The notes below the pieces were generated by a model, which saw nothing but the letters and a program-made list of their open reading frames with translations, did not search any database and was not told the DNA's origin. A program made the translations under genes and the position numbers. Shown one piece after another: positions 36,193 to 48,051 of a stretch of 64,000 bases of DNA (its first letter is position 1; each line of letters opens with the position of its first letter). The stretch comes from Corbicula japonica (lineage: Eukaryota; Mollusca; Bivalvia; Venerida; Cyrenidae). Location of the stretch: positions 1,178,001 through 1,242,000 of the forward strand of contig JAZAYU010000081.1 in NCBI GenBank assembly GCA_038501625.1. Direction: 5' to 3'.

Positions 36193-36545
36193 CCAGCGAC
36201 CACTCTAATTAATGCACCATATTTTAGGCTTCAGAAGAGGCCGGAATCAAACAAATCCAAATCTTATACGGTTTGGCGTGAACTTTTTGTTCAATGCTCT
36301 GATATCTCTCAAACTACGGGCGTTTATGGCCAGGGAACACTATAATTCGTGCACTAAATTACGGTCTTAGAAATGGCTAGAATCCACGTGGGCCAGGTTC
36401 GATCAATACGCTACCTATACGTAAAACGGAGTTACGCTAGTGCTCGTACTTCCGATACAATAGCAGCGATTGTATTACACCGAGCCCTGGATGAATGGCG
36501 AGCTAAGCAGCTGTTGGTTAGAGCCATTGCAATACCGACCTTGTT
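36193..36545 (+). repeat. local repeat, downstream parts (about 1.5 further units)
   Basis: CACTCTAATTAATGCACCAT aligns with CACTATAATTCGTGCACTAA 145 bp further on, and GCTTCAGAAGAGGCCGGAAT with TCTTAGAAATGGCTAGAATC. With the hAT-like element removed, the region is a two-copy tandem repeat of ~150 bp. The GTTGGTT(C/A)GAGCC motif near its borders resembles a Pol III B box but no full tRNA fold is visible. Confidence 0.6.
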
Positions 36546-37028
36546 TTATCTTTTGTAATTTGAAAACGTCAATTCAAGTCTTTCATAACATATTTGTTCT
36601 GACATCTGTTAATAAGGCTTCTAATTAATGTAATAGACGTGTGACGAATACACTTTGTCAATATTCAAACTGAAGAGCTTGATAGAACTAATGACTATAC
36701 ACTAACTTATTCATCAGAGAGGGATATTGTTACCGCACACACTCTACAAATTTCAAAATATAAAATCGGTGCTGATCCAAAACAAGACAAAGTATAAATT
36801 CCTTAAATGCACATATTAATAAATATTTATTTCCAACTCTAGTTCTTGCACAACATTTTAATAATCCGTGATAATATTACAGCCTTTAAAAACACCTAGA
36901 GGTCGATTATAACCATTCTTAATCTCTTGTCAACAAAACATATCCTATTAGCTTCTTATGATTAATGTGTTTGTATGAAATTATCAGGGAACTTTGAAAG
37001 CCATCGAACACGACAAATATGAAAATAT
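36546..37028. other. no recognised feature
   Basis: AT-rich spacer. Confidence 0.5.
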
Positions 37029-37260
37029 TGCAGGCTCGGTTTGATTGAGCCTGTTCATGGACAGTAATGGAAATGCATATTACTGCCCACGCCGCTTAGC
37101 CCCGGGTTGAGCGCAACTCAATATTTACACTAATAAACAGTACAATTTTGACCATCCCAAACGATGGTGTGCATATGGCGGTGAACATGGAACCTTCAAT
37201 GAGGTATTTTCAGATTAATACCATTCCATGTTTAGCGACGTATGGTCCCCAGATAAAAGA
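37029..37260. repeat. dispersed repeat D2, copy 1
   Basis: GATTGAGCCTGTTCATGG, CCGCTTAGCCCCGGGTTGAG, ATGGAACCTTCAATGAGG and TATGGTCCCCAGATAAAAGA match 62996-63232 on the same strand at roughly 75-80% by eye. It lies directly next to a degenerate R1 copy. Class unknown. Confidence 0.7.
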
Positions 37261-37279
37261 ATGGGTTTGCCCTAAACGA

Positions 37280-37490
37280 GAAAAAATGGTTCACCATAGA
37301 ACCTGGCTTAAACCCCAATGACAAAATGTTTATTCAACTGACCAGTGCTATGTTGTAATCCCTCGTGTTCTATTTTAAGTTAATTGTTTGTGGTTTTGAA
37401 ACAGATTTTATCAATCAAGCCCTCTTTTACCCTCTGCTTTCTGTGTGGAAAGGTTGTGGCCATTTCCGATATGCATAGCTCACTTATTAA
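37280..37490 (-). repeat. repeat R1, degenerate minus-strand copy
   Basis: AGAACCTGGCTTAAACCCC, TAATCCCTCGTGTTCT, TTGTTTGTGGTTTTGAAAC, TTCTGTGTGGAAAGGTTGTG and GATATGCATA appear in the order expected for inverted R1. Confidence 0.6.
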
Positions 37491-38480
37491 ATTTTGAGAA
37501 AGCTGTGTTTTATACCTGGGTATATAGTGGAGACAAGGTCGACAAGAAGCCATAGTAATTGCAATAATGATTTAAATCAGTATGACAACAAGGAACGGTA
37601 TTGCATTTTTTCTGTCTGGAATAATGTTTGCCGAGGGAGGTTCGGACAGTGATAGCAAAGTATAACCCTCCCACCTGTTGTAAGAGGTTAAACTCTCCAA
37701 TAAATAAAGCTGTTAAACAGCTGAACAGTCGGGTAGAAATGTTACAAATTTAGGCGATACTTTTCCAAAGTAAGCAATTTTTACACAAACGTGATTTCAA
37801 TTTATTTCTGTTTTAGTTATTTGCCGATAATGAGCATTCATTTGCATCTTGACATTCCAGTTAGTCAAGATTAAACGATTCATTTTAAATTTAACAACCG
37901 CTGTCTGATAACAAATTTCTGCTCAGAGAATAAGAATAATGATTCGGATAACTCTGTTTTTCCCATGAGAAACACTTTCCACTTAATCGAAATTTATTTG
38001 CTGAATCTGTGGCACTTGTTTGGAGCACGAATGAAAGCTGTAGCTATTCAAGTGAAGTCTAAATATCAATGTAGAAGAACTCAAATCAGACCAAAAATTA
38101 AAGTGTGAAGGCGTTTTTAATGCATTACTTCCATACCAAAACGTTATTAAAATGTGGAAAATTTCAACTGGTATGAAGAAAATGTCTGCGGAGTGAAACT
38201 TTTGGTCTTTTAGAAGTTCTAAGATGCCAACGACGCATTCAACAGTTAATCAGTACGTTTATATCTCAACTTGGTTGCAGGTGGCAAGTGTTTCAGAATT
38301 TATAAGCCTACAGGTAAAAAGAACCGTAAGGGCTCAATCATACATTTTTCAAACCTACTAGCCCGGCTTTAATTAGTTTGAAAGAATTAAGGGAAGTTAC
38401 CACTGCGTATCGCTTAACTAAGTACTTTACGGATAAGAATATTGATAATTCTAAATTGTTTGAACAGTATTAAACACAAC
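37491..38480. other. no recognised feature
   Basis: No supported gene or repeat. Confidence 0.5.
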
Positions 38481-38485
38481 GATGA

Positions 38486-38541
38486 ATTCATCATCATCAT
38501 CACTATCTTCATCATCATCATCGTCATCATCATTATCATTT
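38486..38541. repeat. (ATC)n microsatellite, interrupted
   Basis: CATCATCATCATC runs with scattered TTC, GTC and ATT triplets; it explains the isoleucine-rich 110-codon frame over it. Confidence 0.9.
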
Positions 38542-38942
38542 ATCAAGTATACTTTAGACTAGGACAACTTAAAGCAACCTCGTTTTTTTTTTTGTTTGCT
38601 GTTGTTTTGCTTAGCCATCTCGGTTATAACAAGAGTGTTTACGTCATGAAACCGGTTGTTGGAAACGCTGTTTTAAGTAATGATAACATGTCTAATGTCA
38701 TAAGAAAAACAACTGTTCTACCTTACAACACCATATATACTCTTACATGTAGATCTTTGATCGCACAACTATGACAGGAGTTCAAAGGGTTCAAAGGATT
38801 TATAAAGTCTTGAAAAAAGCATATCAACAATAAGGGGAAGTAACCAGTGCGGTGAGTTCGACTGCGGATTTAATAGGTGCTGTTTCTTATTTTTTGTATG
38901 GTAGTGGTTATTCACAAATAGTTTTTAAATCTCCATTACATG

Positions 38943-38945
<3 letters not shown>

Positions 38946-39000
<55 letters not shown>

Positions 39001-39002
39001 TA
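38946..39002. repeat. (TAA)n microsatellite
   Basis: About 18 uninterrupted TAA triplets. Confidence 0.97.
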
Positions 39003-39459
39003 TTCGTCAATATATTGGGGTTTTAGAGTATTTTAAGCCCATGTCACGTTTACTATAATCAATCCATATTATTTTCATATGAATATTCAATTTATTATTT
39101 TTCTACACGTTGACGACAAAGCAAATGACGGCACGCACGCTTATTTGTGCCAAATCGCGGAGTCACCTTTATTTTTGTGAGCCCCACTGAAGTTAAAAGA
39201 TAAAAAAATGCACTGCGCGGCGTTTATTGTAGCCACGCCCCGGACAAAAGATTTTCCAATGCTGAGAAACTTTAGACGTTTATCATAGCGGAGTGCAAGG
39301 TCCTATAATTCAAAACTTCAGTTTGGAATTAAGCTTTATTTGATGTGCTTGTGTTTTTTTTTTCTGTGCAGCAAAGTGTTTTGTTCTCCAATGCATACAT
39401 TTTTTCATCTTTTGCAATAGGTTACTTTATTGAGGGAAATTATAAAGATACCTTCGGCC

Positions 39460-39680
39460 ACTAAAATCAAGCTAAGCTTGGAGACCAGTCTCTAATCGCA
39501 ATCATAAAAATTTCTATTTTTGTCAATCTGTGCCCAATATCATAAAAGTTTGATGAGAGACCAGTCTCAGATCTCAAGCACCTCGTTGCCAATCTCTAGT
39601 TTCAGTTTTACGAGAATGAGCATTTTAGCCGTTCGGATGCTTAAGATTTAAGACTGTTTACCATTTCAGTCTATTGACCA
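39460..39680. mobile_element. P1-family MITE remnants (very degenerate)
   Basis: GGAGACCAGTCTCTAATC, GAGAGACCAGTCTCAGATCT with CAAGCACCTCGTTGCC, and TTCGGATGCTTAAGATTTAA are P1-like pieces, not in a simple palindrome. Possibly two overlapping decayed copies. Confidence 0.4.
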
Positions 39681-40901
39681 CGCCAAAGTGTTTTCTTTCG
39701 TAAAACGTTGCGGGCAACTGTGAGGTCGGCGCGTTTAAAATTTCCGCAATAAATTAGTTTAAATTTGTAATATATTTAATTGTTTGCTTTTAAAAATAAT
39801 TTTAATTAATGATGGGTGGATTGCCTGTGTTTTCTGAAGATCGTATATTTATGTCGCAGATCGTTTATTTGTTAGCTTGTTAAGAGATGGCGGTGCTGCT
39901 GTTTAATCTTAATAATGATATATACCCAATGTTCTGTGACAATCTTTAAAACATTTTTAAAATGTTTGAAAACGAAAAAAATGCATTTTATCGTTGCTAG
40001 TATAGCTGAAACCGAGGTCCTTGAGCGCCAGGCAAAAAGTATATATTTAGACTATTAAAAAAGGATTAATACGGAAATTAAGAAATGTGTTACGCACGCA
40101 CAAATCATAGCCTCTTTAAACAGTTAAAAATGATAGAGAGGTCAGGGTGTATTAACTCGCCAAACGGAAGTACCGGTAGGTCAATATGGCCGCAAAACCG
40201 TGTCTTCGTGTATTAGACTGCACTTTTCATTCAGAAAAACACTATGTCAACAGTTTTGACCTACAATATAGTTGGACTCTAAGGAAATGAAAATGTCAGA
40301 GGAATAAAGTACAGCTTGCAAAGTAAAGTGAAAATAAAAACAAGAACAACAATCACTACGGAGAACGTTTTATATACAATCGGTGCTCTGTTGTAATGAT
40401 AGAATGGGGTAGGTTGGAGTGCGGTAGGTTTTTACATTATTTTTCTTTCATAAATGTATTTACTTTTGAGTGACACGTTTGTGTGTATGTATGAGGAATG
40501 TCGCTTGTTTACGTACGATGTTCTTACTGAGAAAATTTTGAAATAAACATATAAACTTGTGTTGGGGTTAGTATTTGTAAAAGTTGGCCTAATTGGACAG
40601 TTAATTAAGGGTAACTGCATCGCCACTTTAAAATTCAAGTTTAACGGGGCTATACAGAAATAGCACGTGTTTTGGGGGTTTTATTGGGATTTTTTTTGGG
40701 GGGGGGGCGGGCACAAAAAAAGATTTTTATTTAAAAAAATCAGGCACCAATAAACATAGGTTAGATTATTTTAAAACTGATTTTTGTTGATCGAATGCCA
40801 AATAACACATATATGCAATAAGCATACTTATCTATATCTATATTAAATTGAAAATGCGGATACCTAAGTGTTACCAAATGTATCACTGTATATGAACAAA
40901 A
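39681..40901. other. no gene; G-run at 40690-40708
   Basis: Spacer; a T8G10 run (TTTTTTTTGGGGGGGGGG) lies at about 40691-40708. No supported gene. Confidence 0.5.
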
Positions 40902-41096
40902 TGCAATATGCATATCAGGAATCGCCACACCCACAATACACAGCCTCCCAACGCAGCGAAAAAGAAGAGAAGAAAAGACAGCATGTTGTTGTATGTCAAT
41001 TCAAATAAGACACCACTAACGATTAACGAAAAAGAGAACCATTGGGGTAACCGCCTTGGAACTGTCAGTGGTAAAACCAATTGCCACTAGGGGTTA
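40902..41096 (+). repeat. repeat R1, truncated plus-strand copy
   Basis: GCAATATGCATATCAGGAAT through AGAACCATTGGGGTAACCGC to CCACTAGGGGTTAAA, i.e. the first ~200 bp of R1. Confidence 0.75.
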
Positions 41097-41563
41097 AAAA
41101 ATACATGTATTGTATTGTTAAAGAAATTATATCGAAAATGAAAAAAATGTTTCCTGTTGACCTATTAACTTTGGTTGTTCACTATTCTTACCATAAAACT
41201 GTTTTGAATTGTTCAAATTTCACCGGATAGTATGAAATAAAATATATACAGAAGTGATTAAATCTAACAAATACGCAAATTACAAATCAAATATACCCAA
41301 ACGACATGCTTCAATAAATAATGGAATCTTAGCTAAATGTATTATTTCCAGTTTTGACGCAACTTCGTAACTCCACTGCTTTTATAATTGAAAAATATTT
41401 ATTTCGAAAGAAATATATTAATCAAACACTAATTCAAGAAAAGGTTGTTAAATATTTTATAATGCGGTGGATTTTGTTTTGTGAGATATATCTTGTGGTA
41501 ATAGGTGACTAATCAGAATTCAGCGGTGAAAAACTTTGAAGAACTACTTGGTTATATCTGTGC
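41097..41563. other. no recognised feature
   Basis: AT-rich spacer. Confidence 0.5.
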
Positions 41564-41706
41564 CCAAGGTTATAAAGCTGAGCATGGAAACCAGTCTCAA
41601 ATCTCAAGCATCTGATTGGCTGAAATGGCGACTGGTCGCCATTTCAGCCAATCAGATGCTTGAGATTTGAGACTGGTTTCCAAACTCAGCTTTATAACCT
41701 TCAACC
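41564..41706. mobile_element. palindromic MITE, family P1, copy F (best preserved)
   Basis: Arms from CCAAGGTTATAAAGCTGAGC to its mirror CTCAGCTTTATAACCTTC. The internal pairs GGAAACCAGTCTCAAATCTC and GAGATTTGAGACTGGTTTCC are exact. The centre is AAATGGCGACTGGTCGCCATTT, a further perfect palindrome. The most complete reference copy in the window. Confidence 0.9.
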
Positions 41707-41774
41707 ATGAACTATGTTTGCCGGAGCGGATGTACCTTGGTAAGGTGGGGGACGAGGGCGGACACTAGATGGTG

Positions 41775-42060
41775 AAGAGTATGATTTTTCAGAAATTAAA
41801 ACGAAATATGTTAGAGATGTAGTTGGCTACATCCTGCAAAAAGGTATTTCTCAGCCAGTGTTGTATAGAAATTTATATTAATAAACTAAAAAAAAACAAT
41901 TTTAATTATTCTACGTTACTCGTACAATCCATTTGTAAATTCAAAAAGAAAAGTTACCAACAACATGATATTCTACAGCAATCTGAATGCTTAATGATGA
42001 ACCCATCTTTATTAATCGTTTTGTTTATCTCTTTGTTTGCACGAGGTTGAAGGGATTCAA
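41775..42060 (+). pseudogene. Penelope-like RT, 3' fragment of the ORF
   Basis: Plus-strand translation gives GYILQKGISQPVLYRN and, after stops and shifts, pieces like CKFKK and YLF.CT, matching the C-terminal ~90 residues of the RT at 59755-60663 (LLQQGISQPVFYGDL .. CKFKKKGYQHDILQ .. LFGCTT). Several stops; dead. It is followed by a segment (42085-42335) shared with 56312-56637. Confidence 0.75.
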
Positions 42061-42084
42061 GGTATAGATCCCTTCGTAATCGCA

Positions 42085-42335
42085 AAACAGAAAAATATCA
42101 AAATCTCTCTAACGGCAAAATGCAGCTCAATAAAACTTTGCACAAACCAATGTTATTAATATATGTTTAATTTAAATACGCTAAGAAAAGTTAGAACAGC
42201 AAAGAATAATAGTTAGACCTAAAAATAACCTAACATTATATTTGTAATTTATCACAAAAACAAAGCAACACTAAACATCAATTAAAATGTCTTAATGAGT
42301 AATGAGTTACTGACAACAATATTTAAGATTCTTTG
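42085..42335. repeat. dispersed repeat D3, copy 1
   Basis: ATATCAAAATCTCTCTAACG, AACTTTGCACAAACCA, CGCTAAGAAAAGTTAGAACA and GAGTTACTGACAACAATAT recur near 56318-56637, where the last ~100 bp are in inverted order. It directly follows a Penelope 3' fragment here, so it may belong to that element. Confidence 0.6.
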
Positions 42336-42757
42336 GTCTAACAAATGTATACAATGTGAGTTATTTGTAAAAGTGTGTTTGACCTTCAATTTCCTGATCG
42401 CGAAAATGGATGACCAAGAAAAAAAATGTTAATTTTGAAAGTTCTTTTCAAAGTTCTTAGATAATGTTGTAAGTATCGTTCGCTTATGTTGGCATTTGAA
42501 TGTTGTTTTGTGTTCCATCGTTTTTGTGAAAAATTGCAAAAAAGGAATTTTAGGGATTTTTTAGTTCTACTATTTTTCTTTACTGTTCTAACTTTTCTGA
42601 ACGTATGTAAAATAATCATACACTTACATCACTGATTTGTGCAAAGTTCGATGGAACTGTATTGTGCCGTTTGAGAGATTTTGAAAGTTTTTTGTCAAAG
42701 CAATGAAAAACGGAGGAAATTAGTTTAAGATTTTGAAATCTTGTAAAAGAACCCAGT
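42336..42757. other. no recognised feature
   Basis: AT-rich spacer, no supported gene. Confidence 0.5.
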
Positions 42758-43143
42758 GCTCGATCTGTTTCTTTTCTGTTTTTGTTTGTGGTTTTGCTTG
42801 CAACATTATCCAGTAGAATGCCGAGTTGGAGTTAATTCACAAAGACAACTTGTACTTGTCGGTTCATATGAGAGCCAGTTCGGGCAAAAGTGTGAGGCCG
42901 GTGAACCTTAGAACCTGGTTTTATACGCCCCAGTGACTAAATATTTTGCACTGTCTGTTCCAATGCGATTACCCCTCGGGTTCTTATTTACGTAAATTGT
43001 TTGTGGTGTCTGTTTTGAAATTGGTCATTTTAAATACCATGGTTCATTTTCCTCTATGCTTTTTGGCTGTGTTGGGTGGCTGTGATGGGTGGCTGTGTCT
43101 TTTGAATGTGGCCTTCCTGATATGCATATTTCATTTTTACATA
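42758..43143 (-). repeat. repeat R1, minus-strand copy with internal deletion
   Basis: GCTCGATCTGTTTCTTTT, GCTTGCAACATTATCC, GACAACTTGTACTTGTCGG, CCTTAGAACCTGGTTTTA, GATTACCCCTCGGGTTCTTA and CTTCCTGATATGCATATTTC follow the inverted R1 order of 60992-61462. Confidence 0.8.
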
Positions 43144-43158
43144 GAATGAGATTCAATA

Positions 43159-43339
43159 TACAGTGAAACCGGCCTTAGCAGCCAGCTGTGAATAGCAAAC
43201 ACCTGTCTTAAACAGCCAGTTTGAATATGACCTTAACTGACGTTTTGTTCTAATTTTTTACTGTCTTTAACAGCCACCTGTCTTTAGCAGCCTGTTTCTG
43301 TCACTACTTTAGGTGGCTGCTAAAACAGTTCTGACTGTA
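43159..43339. mobile_element. 181-bp MITE with TA-flanked inverted ends
   Basis: TACAGTGAAACCGGCCTTAGCAGCC at the left is mirrored by GGCTGCTAAAACAGTTCTGACTGTA at the right. CTGTCTTTAACAGCCACC / CTGTCTTTAGCAGCC motifs repeat inside. The ends resemble pogo/Tigger-like mariner elements (known class; assignment inferred). Confidence 0.65.
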
Positions 43340-43794
43340 TTTGTGTTTTGTATCCATTTTAAAAGTTAAATGGGAGATCTCCCTCTGAGTTTTCTTTTGG
43401 TATGGCGTATAATCTTTATTTACTTGTGCAACTCGACCTTTAACAAATGGTTATAAGGTAATCTTGCATCGTAAGAGACTATTTGTAAGCAAACACCCAT
43501 AATATCTAAAAGTAATAATAAAAGTAAATACAGGTGAGAGTAGTTATTGAACGAATTTTCCCTAACATATAATCTCAATTTTTTAATTGTTTGAAAAAAG
43601 TAATAAATATCAGCGTCTTGATATATAATTATTTTAAAATTATTTACGAAATTAGCTACTTTAATTAAAAGTCTTCAGTCATTATTGATCAGCCGATACT
43701 GAAAAAATTGTGAACTCTGTGCGACTTTTATAAACACATGGTGTTCAATGCAGTTCTACATGGTTCGCGTTTCCGGCATACCTTAACGGGCACG
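43340..43794. other. no recognised feature
   Basis: AT-rich spacer. Confidence 0.5.
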
Positions 43795-44817
43795 TACGAG
43801 GGTCGTCCCAATAAATCATAGACTATTTGAATAAAAAGAAAACTACTGATCACATGTTTATGCAAATTTCACAGTTAGTTAAGACATCATTTGTTAACTT
43901 GTAGACGAAATATCAAAGAAAAATAGATTATCATAAAGAAATTGGAAACATTTTAACAAGACGACCTATCGACCAGCGGCGCACGTCACAACGTCATTAC
44001 AATGCTCACACAGCATACCGTTACTCGTTCCTGAAGTAATCTTCAGCATGTTTGATACATTCGCGGTGTCTAATCACCAGACTATTAAATAAATTAATGA
44101 AACACTCTGTTGGAAGACTTTTGTTGAAGGCCAAGCTTTCTGATCTCGTCACAGATCTCAAATTTGCAACCTATGAGCCCGAAAGTTAACAACGTCTACC
44201 GTAGCGAGGTCTGGCGAGTACGGGGGATGACTGATTCCGAGTATTATTTCCGATTCACCGTGCAAAAACATTCTGTGACACTTTTGTATACCAACGCTCT
44301 AGATATGAGGATGCTTTTAAACTTGTTTTTGTTCTTTAAGCGTGTCTTTTGGCGTCAATTAGCTTTTATTACAATATTGGATGATTGAAATGTGCGCCGC
44401 GGCTTCTTCAAACGTCGCGATTTTCATTAGAAGTTAATATTTACTCATCAGCACGAAACAAGCACTACTCTTATACAAATTAAGGCAACATTTTGAAACT
44501 TTGCGGATTGATTTCAGAATGATCACCAATTAAGGAAACATTAACAATTTGCCACTAAAACGGCAATTTGTAATGTATTAACTGTGTTAAGTAAATCATT
44601 GAATTCCGAATCATGGCGCTTTTTGACGTGCGCCGCCGATCGCTATCACGGTTTAATAAAGTGTGAGTAATTTCTTTATTTTAGTAGATTTTTCTTTGTA
44701 ATTCAGCATACTTGTTACCAAATGATGTCTTAACTACCTGTGAAATTTGCTTAATGATATGTTTAGTAGTTTTCTTTTTATTCAAAAAGTCTACGATTTA
44801 TTGGGACAACCCTCGTA
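43795..44817 (-). pseudogene. mariner-family transposon relic
   Basis: Ends TACGAGGGTCGTCCCAATAA and the mirror TTATTGGGACAACCCTCGTA, at TA sites, with inverted similarity extending roughly 190 bp inward (TTTGAATAAAAAGAAAACTAC, CAAATTTCACAG.TAGTTAAG, GCGGCGCACGTCA). On the minus strand around 44170-44240 the frame reads HPPYSPDLATVDVVNF, the conserved mariner block that holds the last catalytic aspartate. Frames on either side are broken by stops and the length (1.02 kb) is short of a full mariner. Non-functional. Confidence 0.85.
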
Positions 44818-46059
44818 TAAACCGACACTCAGGTCATCGGTTAGACGGAACAGACGTATTTTTTGGTAATAAAGTATACATAATATTTTGCAAACTTTAA
44901 AATTTTTTATCGCTGAACATAAGCAGCTCGATAAATTATAGTCTTACAATAGCATAAAGTCATTTATGCCGGTTTTACAAATATATTTGAAAAAAGAAGG
45001 TTACCTCCATGAGCATTACATGGGTAGCTCGGTTTTCTTGTCTAAAACGGCGTAAATCATAGGAACATTTATTTTAGACATGTACAATGTATAAAGATAT
45101 TGCGATTTTAAGTTTATGTCTGCAGATGACATGATCCGAAGACCTTTATTACAAGATTGCCGGAGTTTACTATATTACCAGCCTCATTAAATTCTGGAGA
45201 AAATGCAATAAGTCTTCCGATTTCCAACTAGTTCATGATAATTTTAGCACAATTTTAGCACAATTGAAAATCAGATTTGAACTTTTGTATAAAAACTCAT
45301 AAATAATGCTGAATGTTTGTACGAATAACGTTTCATATATATATGGATAAGTTCAGTACTATCAAACACAAAAATGGTAAATGTTCTAAAACATTAAAAA
45401 TGCAAACGATAAAATAGAATTAACGAAAAAATAATGAAAATCTATAGTTCTCCTTGGCCGATTTCCAATGAGGGAATTAACTCGTACAGGACTGCAAATT
45501 AAACCCATAAAAAGTCTCCCCTTATCAACTATAGCTTGAAATCGGAGCACTGCCATCTTATAAACAGGTCATATTTTTATATCAAAATATAAATTTGCAA
45601 TCAATGTTTGCAAGCGAGTAAAAACGTGCCATTTACTTAACATGAACCTTTTCGGCCATGCTAGCTATCATATCCCTCCTTCCCACACTTACAACGTCAA
45701 TTTAGGATCCGCCCGATTGGGATATGTATTTCTGAAAGGCCTTCAAAATTGTTATTTTCACGCATTACGTTACACATTATTTTAATTTTCATAAAATGTA
45801 ATATTTGCTTAATGAATACCGATACGTCACGTCCGGATAAACAACTTTTAAACGTTAACGTTGAAAAATACGTTTTTATTATAATTATTAAAGCAGCGAC
45901 GTTAAATGTTTTTGGAATAGTGATTTTTGAAAAGATAATTCAGTTTTCGACAGAACGATGTAAAATTTATTGGAGAGAAATATATTACTGATGGCGTATA
46001 CGGATGGTTGATATCAATGAAATTGTTTATGGGATTTTTCAAATGTGTTTTTCAAAATT
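44818..46059. other. no recognised feature
   Basis: AT-rich sequence up to the LINE 5' region; no supported gene. Confidence 0.5.
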
Positions 46060-46101
46060 GAAATGAAAACTTGCAAGGTAAAATCTTTAAAGACGTAAAT
46101 T

Positions 46102-48051
46102 ATGGGTGACTCGAATAAAGATGATATTGAAAACATGAATGACATTGATTCCTGCTACGCTACGAGAGGAGAGATTATGAATTAAATTGCCGGACAGAAA
46201 AAAAGCAAGAAAGAGAAGGCTGCTGAGCGCGATGATATTCAAGTAAAAGTCACCGGTGGTGGAATTACACTTTGTCTAAATGCAGATTTATATGACAAGG
46301 TAAGAGAAGCCTTAAAGCTCTTTTATAGCAGTGAAAATCATGAACATTCGTGTACACATATTCCAGTAAGAGAAAATAGGAACAATCTCGTGGAAACCAA
46401 ATATAAAGTGATAAATGGTAGAAATCATCTGTACACTTTAAATTTATATCATACCAAATGTTCGGCACTTGTTAATGGTAAAAAAGCACAGCTGTTTATT
46501 GATACAGTCCTCCCAACGATTTTACAAACGATAGAATGTAATACTGTGAGAGACAACATCATCTTAGATGAGCATGACACATGCAGTGATGAGACGAGTG
46601 TGAAGTGTGTTTTTGCTGAAGATGAGTTGTTTATTAATAACTCGCGTTTACAAGAAAATGACATTATTTTCCCGGAGAAGACTTATCTTGGCATAACAAC
46701 TGACATAAACAATGATGATTCAATTGCTATGCGTGTTAACATGGATAATGAAAAAAGTGTTTTCATGAACCCCGGTGCAGCTGTGTTCATCAGCAATGCT
46801 GAACATTCCGACCTAGCGGATCTTAATGAAGCAGTGTTGCCTGAGTTTGACATCAAAATCCATATCCAGGAAATCCACAAACAGCTACAAGACTTGAAAT
46901 CAACTTTAACCCAGCATGTTAATAACACATCACAGCAGATTCAGTCAAATAAGGATGAAATAATAAGTGTTAAAAATCATAGCAAAATGAATGCGAACAT
47001 TACTTTACGTGTAGTGGAGTCGTTGTCAATGTTGACACAAGAAGTCGAAATGAAACTAAATAAAACAACTGAATTTTTACAGCACAGATTGCAGTCAATA
47101 TCAGACTGTATTAAAGTACAGAAAAATGAAGGCGTGAAATTAAATTCAATAACGAAAGGTCAAGAACAAAGTTTGTGTGATGCTGATCAACACACAACAT
47201 CTCGAGAAAGCAGGGAAACTGGCAGTATCACAAAGAAGAGTGCGAGTACAACATCACAGCAGACTCAAATTGATAGGCATGATAGGCATGATCAGAAGAA
47301 AACATTAATTATAGGAGACTCAATACTGAAAGGTATAAATCGTCGGGGATTGCAGGTCGGTGTAGATATCAACACAATAAAAGGCAGTGACACCACGCAA
47401 ATCCTTAAGAAATTGCATGAAACTGACCTTCACATATATAAAAACGTGATTTTATATATTGGAGGAAACGACATTGCCCGTCAAAGTCCCGAGGAGATTC
47501 TACAGAGGAATTTAGAAGACATCATTCATCTGCTTTCTGGGTGCAACTGTAAAGCCTATTTATGTACTCTATGTCCACGAGTTGATGCGGATGTTGTTGC
47601 TTTTAATGACTTTATCAGACGGCGATGTGATAATGAACTACTATCATGCATTGAAAGCTACACGTCATTTGTATATGGAAACGGCGAGCCAGTGCACTCA
47701 TTTTTCTTTTCAGACAGGATTCATCTAAACAAAAGCGGAACTCGAGCGTTATTGAGGTCACTTCACCACGCTGTCAGCATATTAAAGGGGACTCTCTCAG
47801 CTGGACCAAATGTATCTCCTTATTCCAGAAAAAACGTTACAGAAGATTATCCTAGAAAGCAGAAACAGCACGTGCGAGGACAGTCGGGTGGACGACAGAC
47901 GTCATCTTCACGTCGCGTGATTTGTTGGTCTTGTGGTATGAACAATCATACATGGCGTGATTGTAGAGTACGTCCATGGAATTTTCAGACAGACTCTCCC
48001 CTACGTATGAATGCAATAATATGTATTGTGTACTCGACAAAGTTTGTATAG
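46102..48051 (+). pseudogene. LINE ORF1: SGNH/GDSL esterase-like protein with zinc knuckle, nonsense codon 28
   Basis: The frame begins with ATG at 46102 (MGDSNKDDIENMNDID..), meets TAA at 46183 (codon 28), then stays open for 622 codons to 48051. There is no ATG in frame for the first ~180 codons after the stop, so the ancestral start is most likely 46102 and the TAA a disabling mutation. Codon numbers from 46102: a likely coiled coil at ~250-340 (FDIKIHIQEIHKQLQDLKST ..); an SGNH hydrolase domain from ~400 with GDS at 405-407, GGND at 454-457 and the catalytic DRIH at 538-541; a CCHC knuckle C608-C611-H616-C621 (CWSCGMNNHTWRDC). In CR1-type LINEs this protein is an RNA-binding chaperone with an esterase fold. 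The esterase triad looks intact. Confidence 0.88.

Noticed and set aside
38442..38774. 110-codon frame with a hydrophobic stretch
   Set aside because: The hydrophobic part is the translation of an (ATC)n microsatellite.
46390..46392. GTG at 46390 as the ORF1 start
   Set aside because: Eukaryotic LINE ORF1 would use ATG; the same frame is open back to 46186 and has an ATG at 46102 before one nonsense codon.
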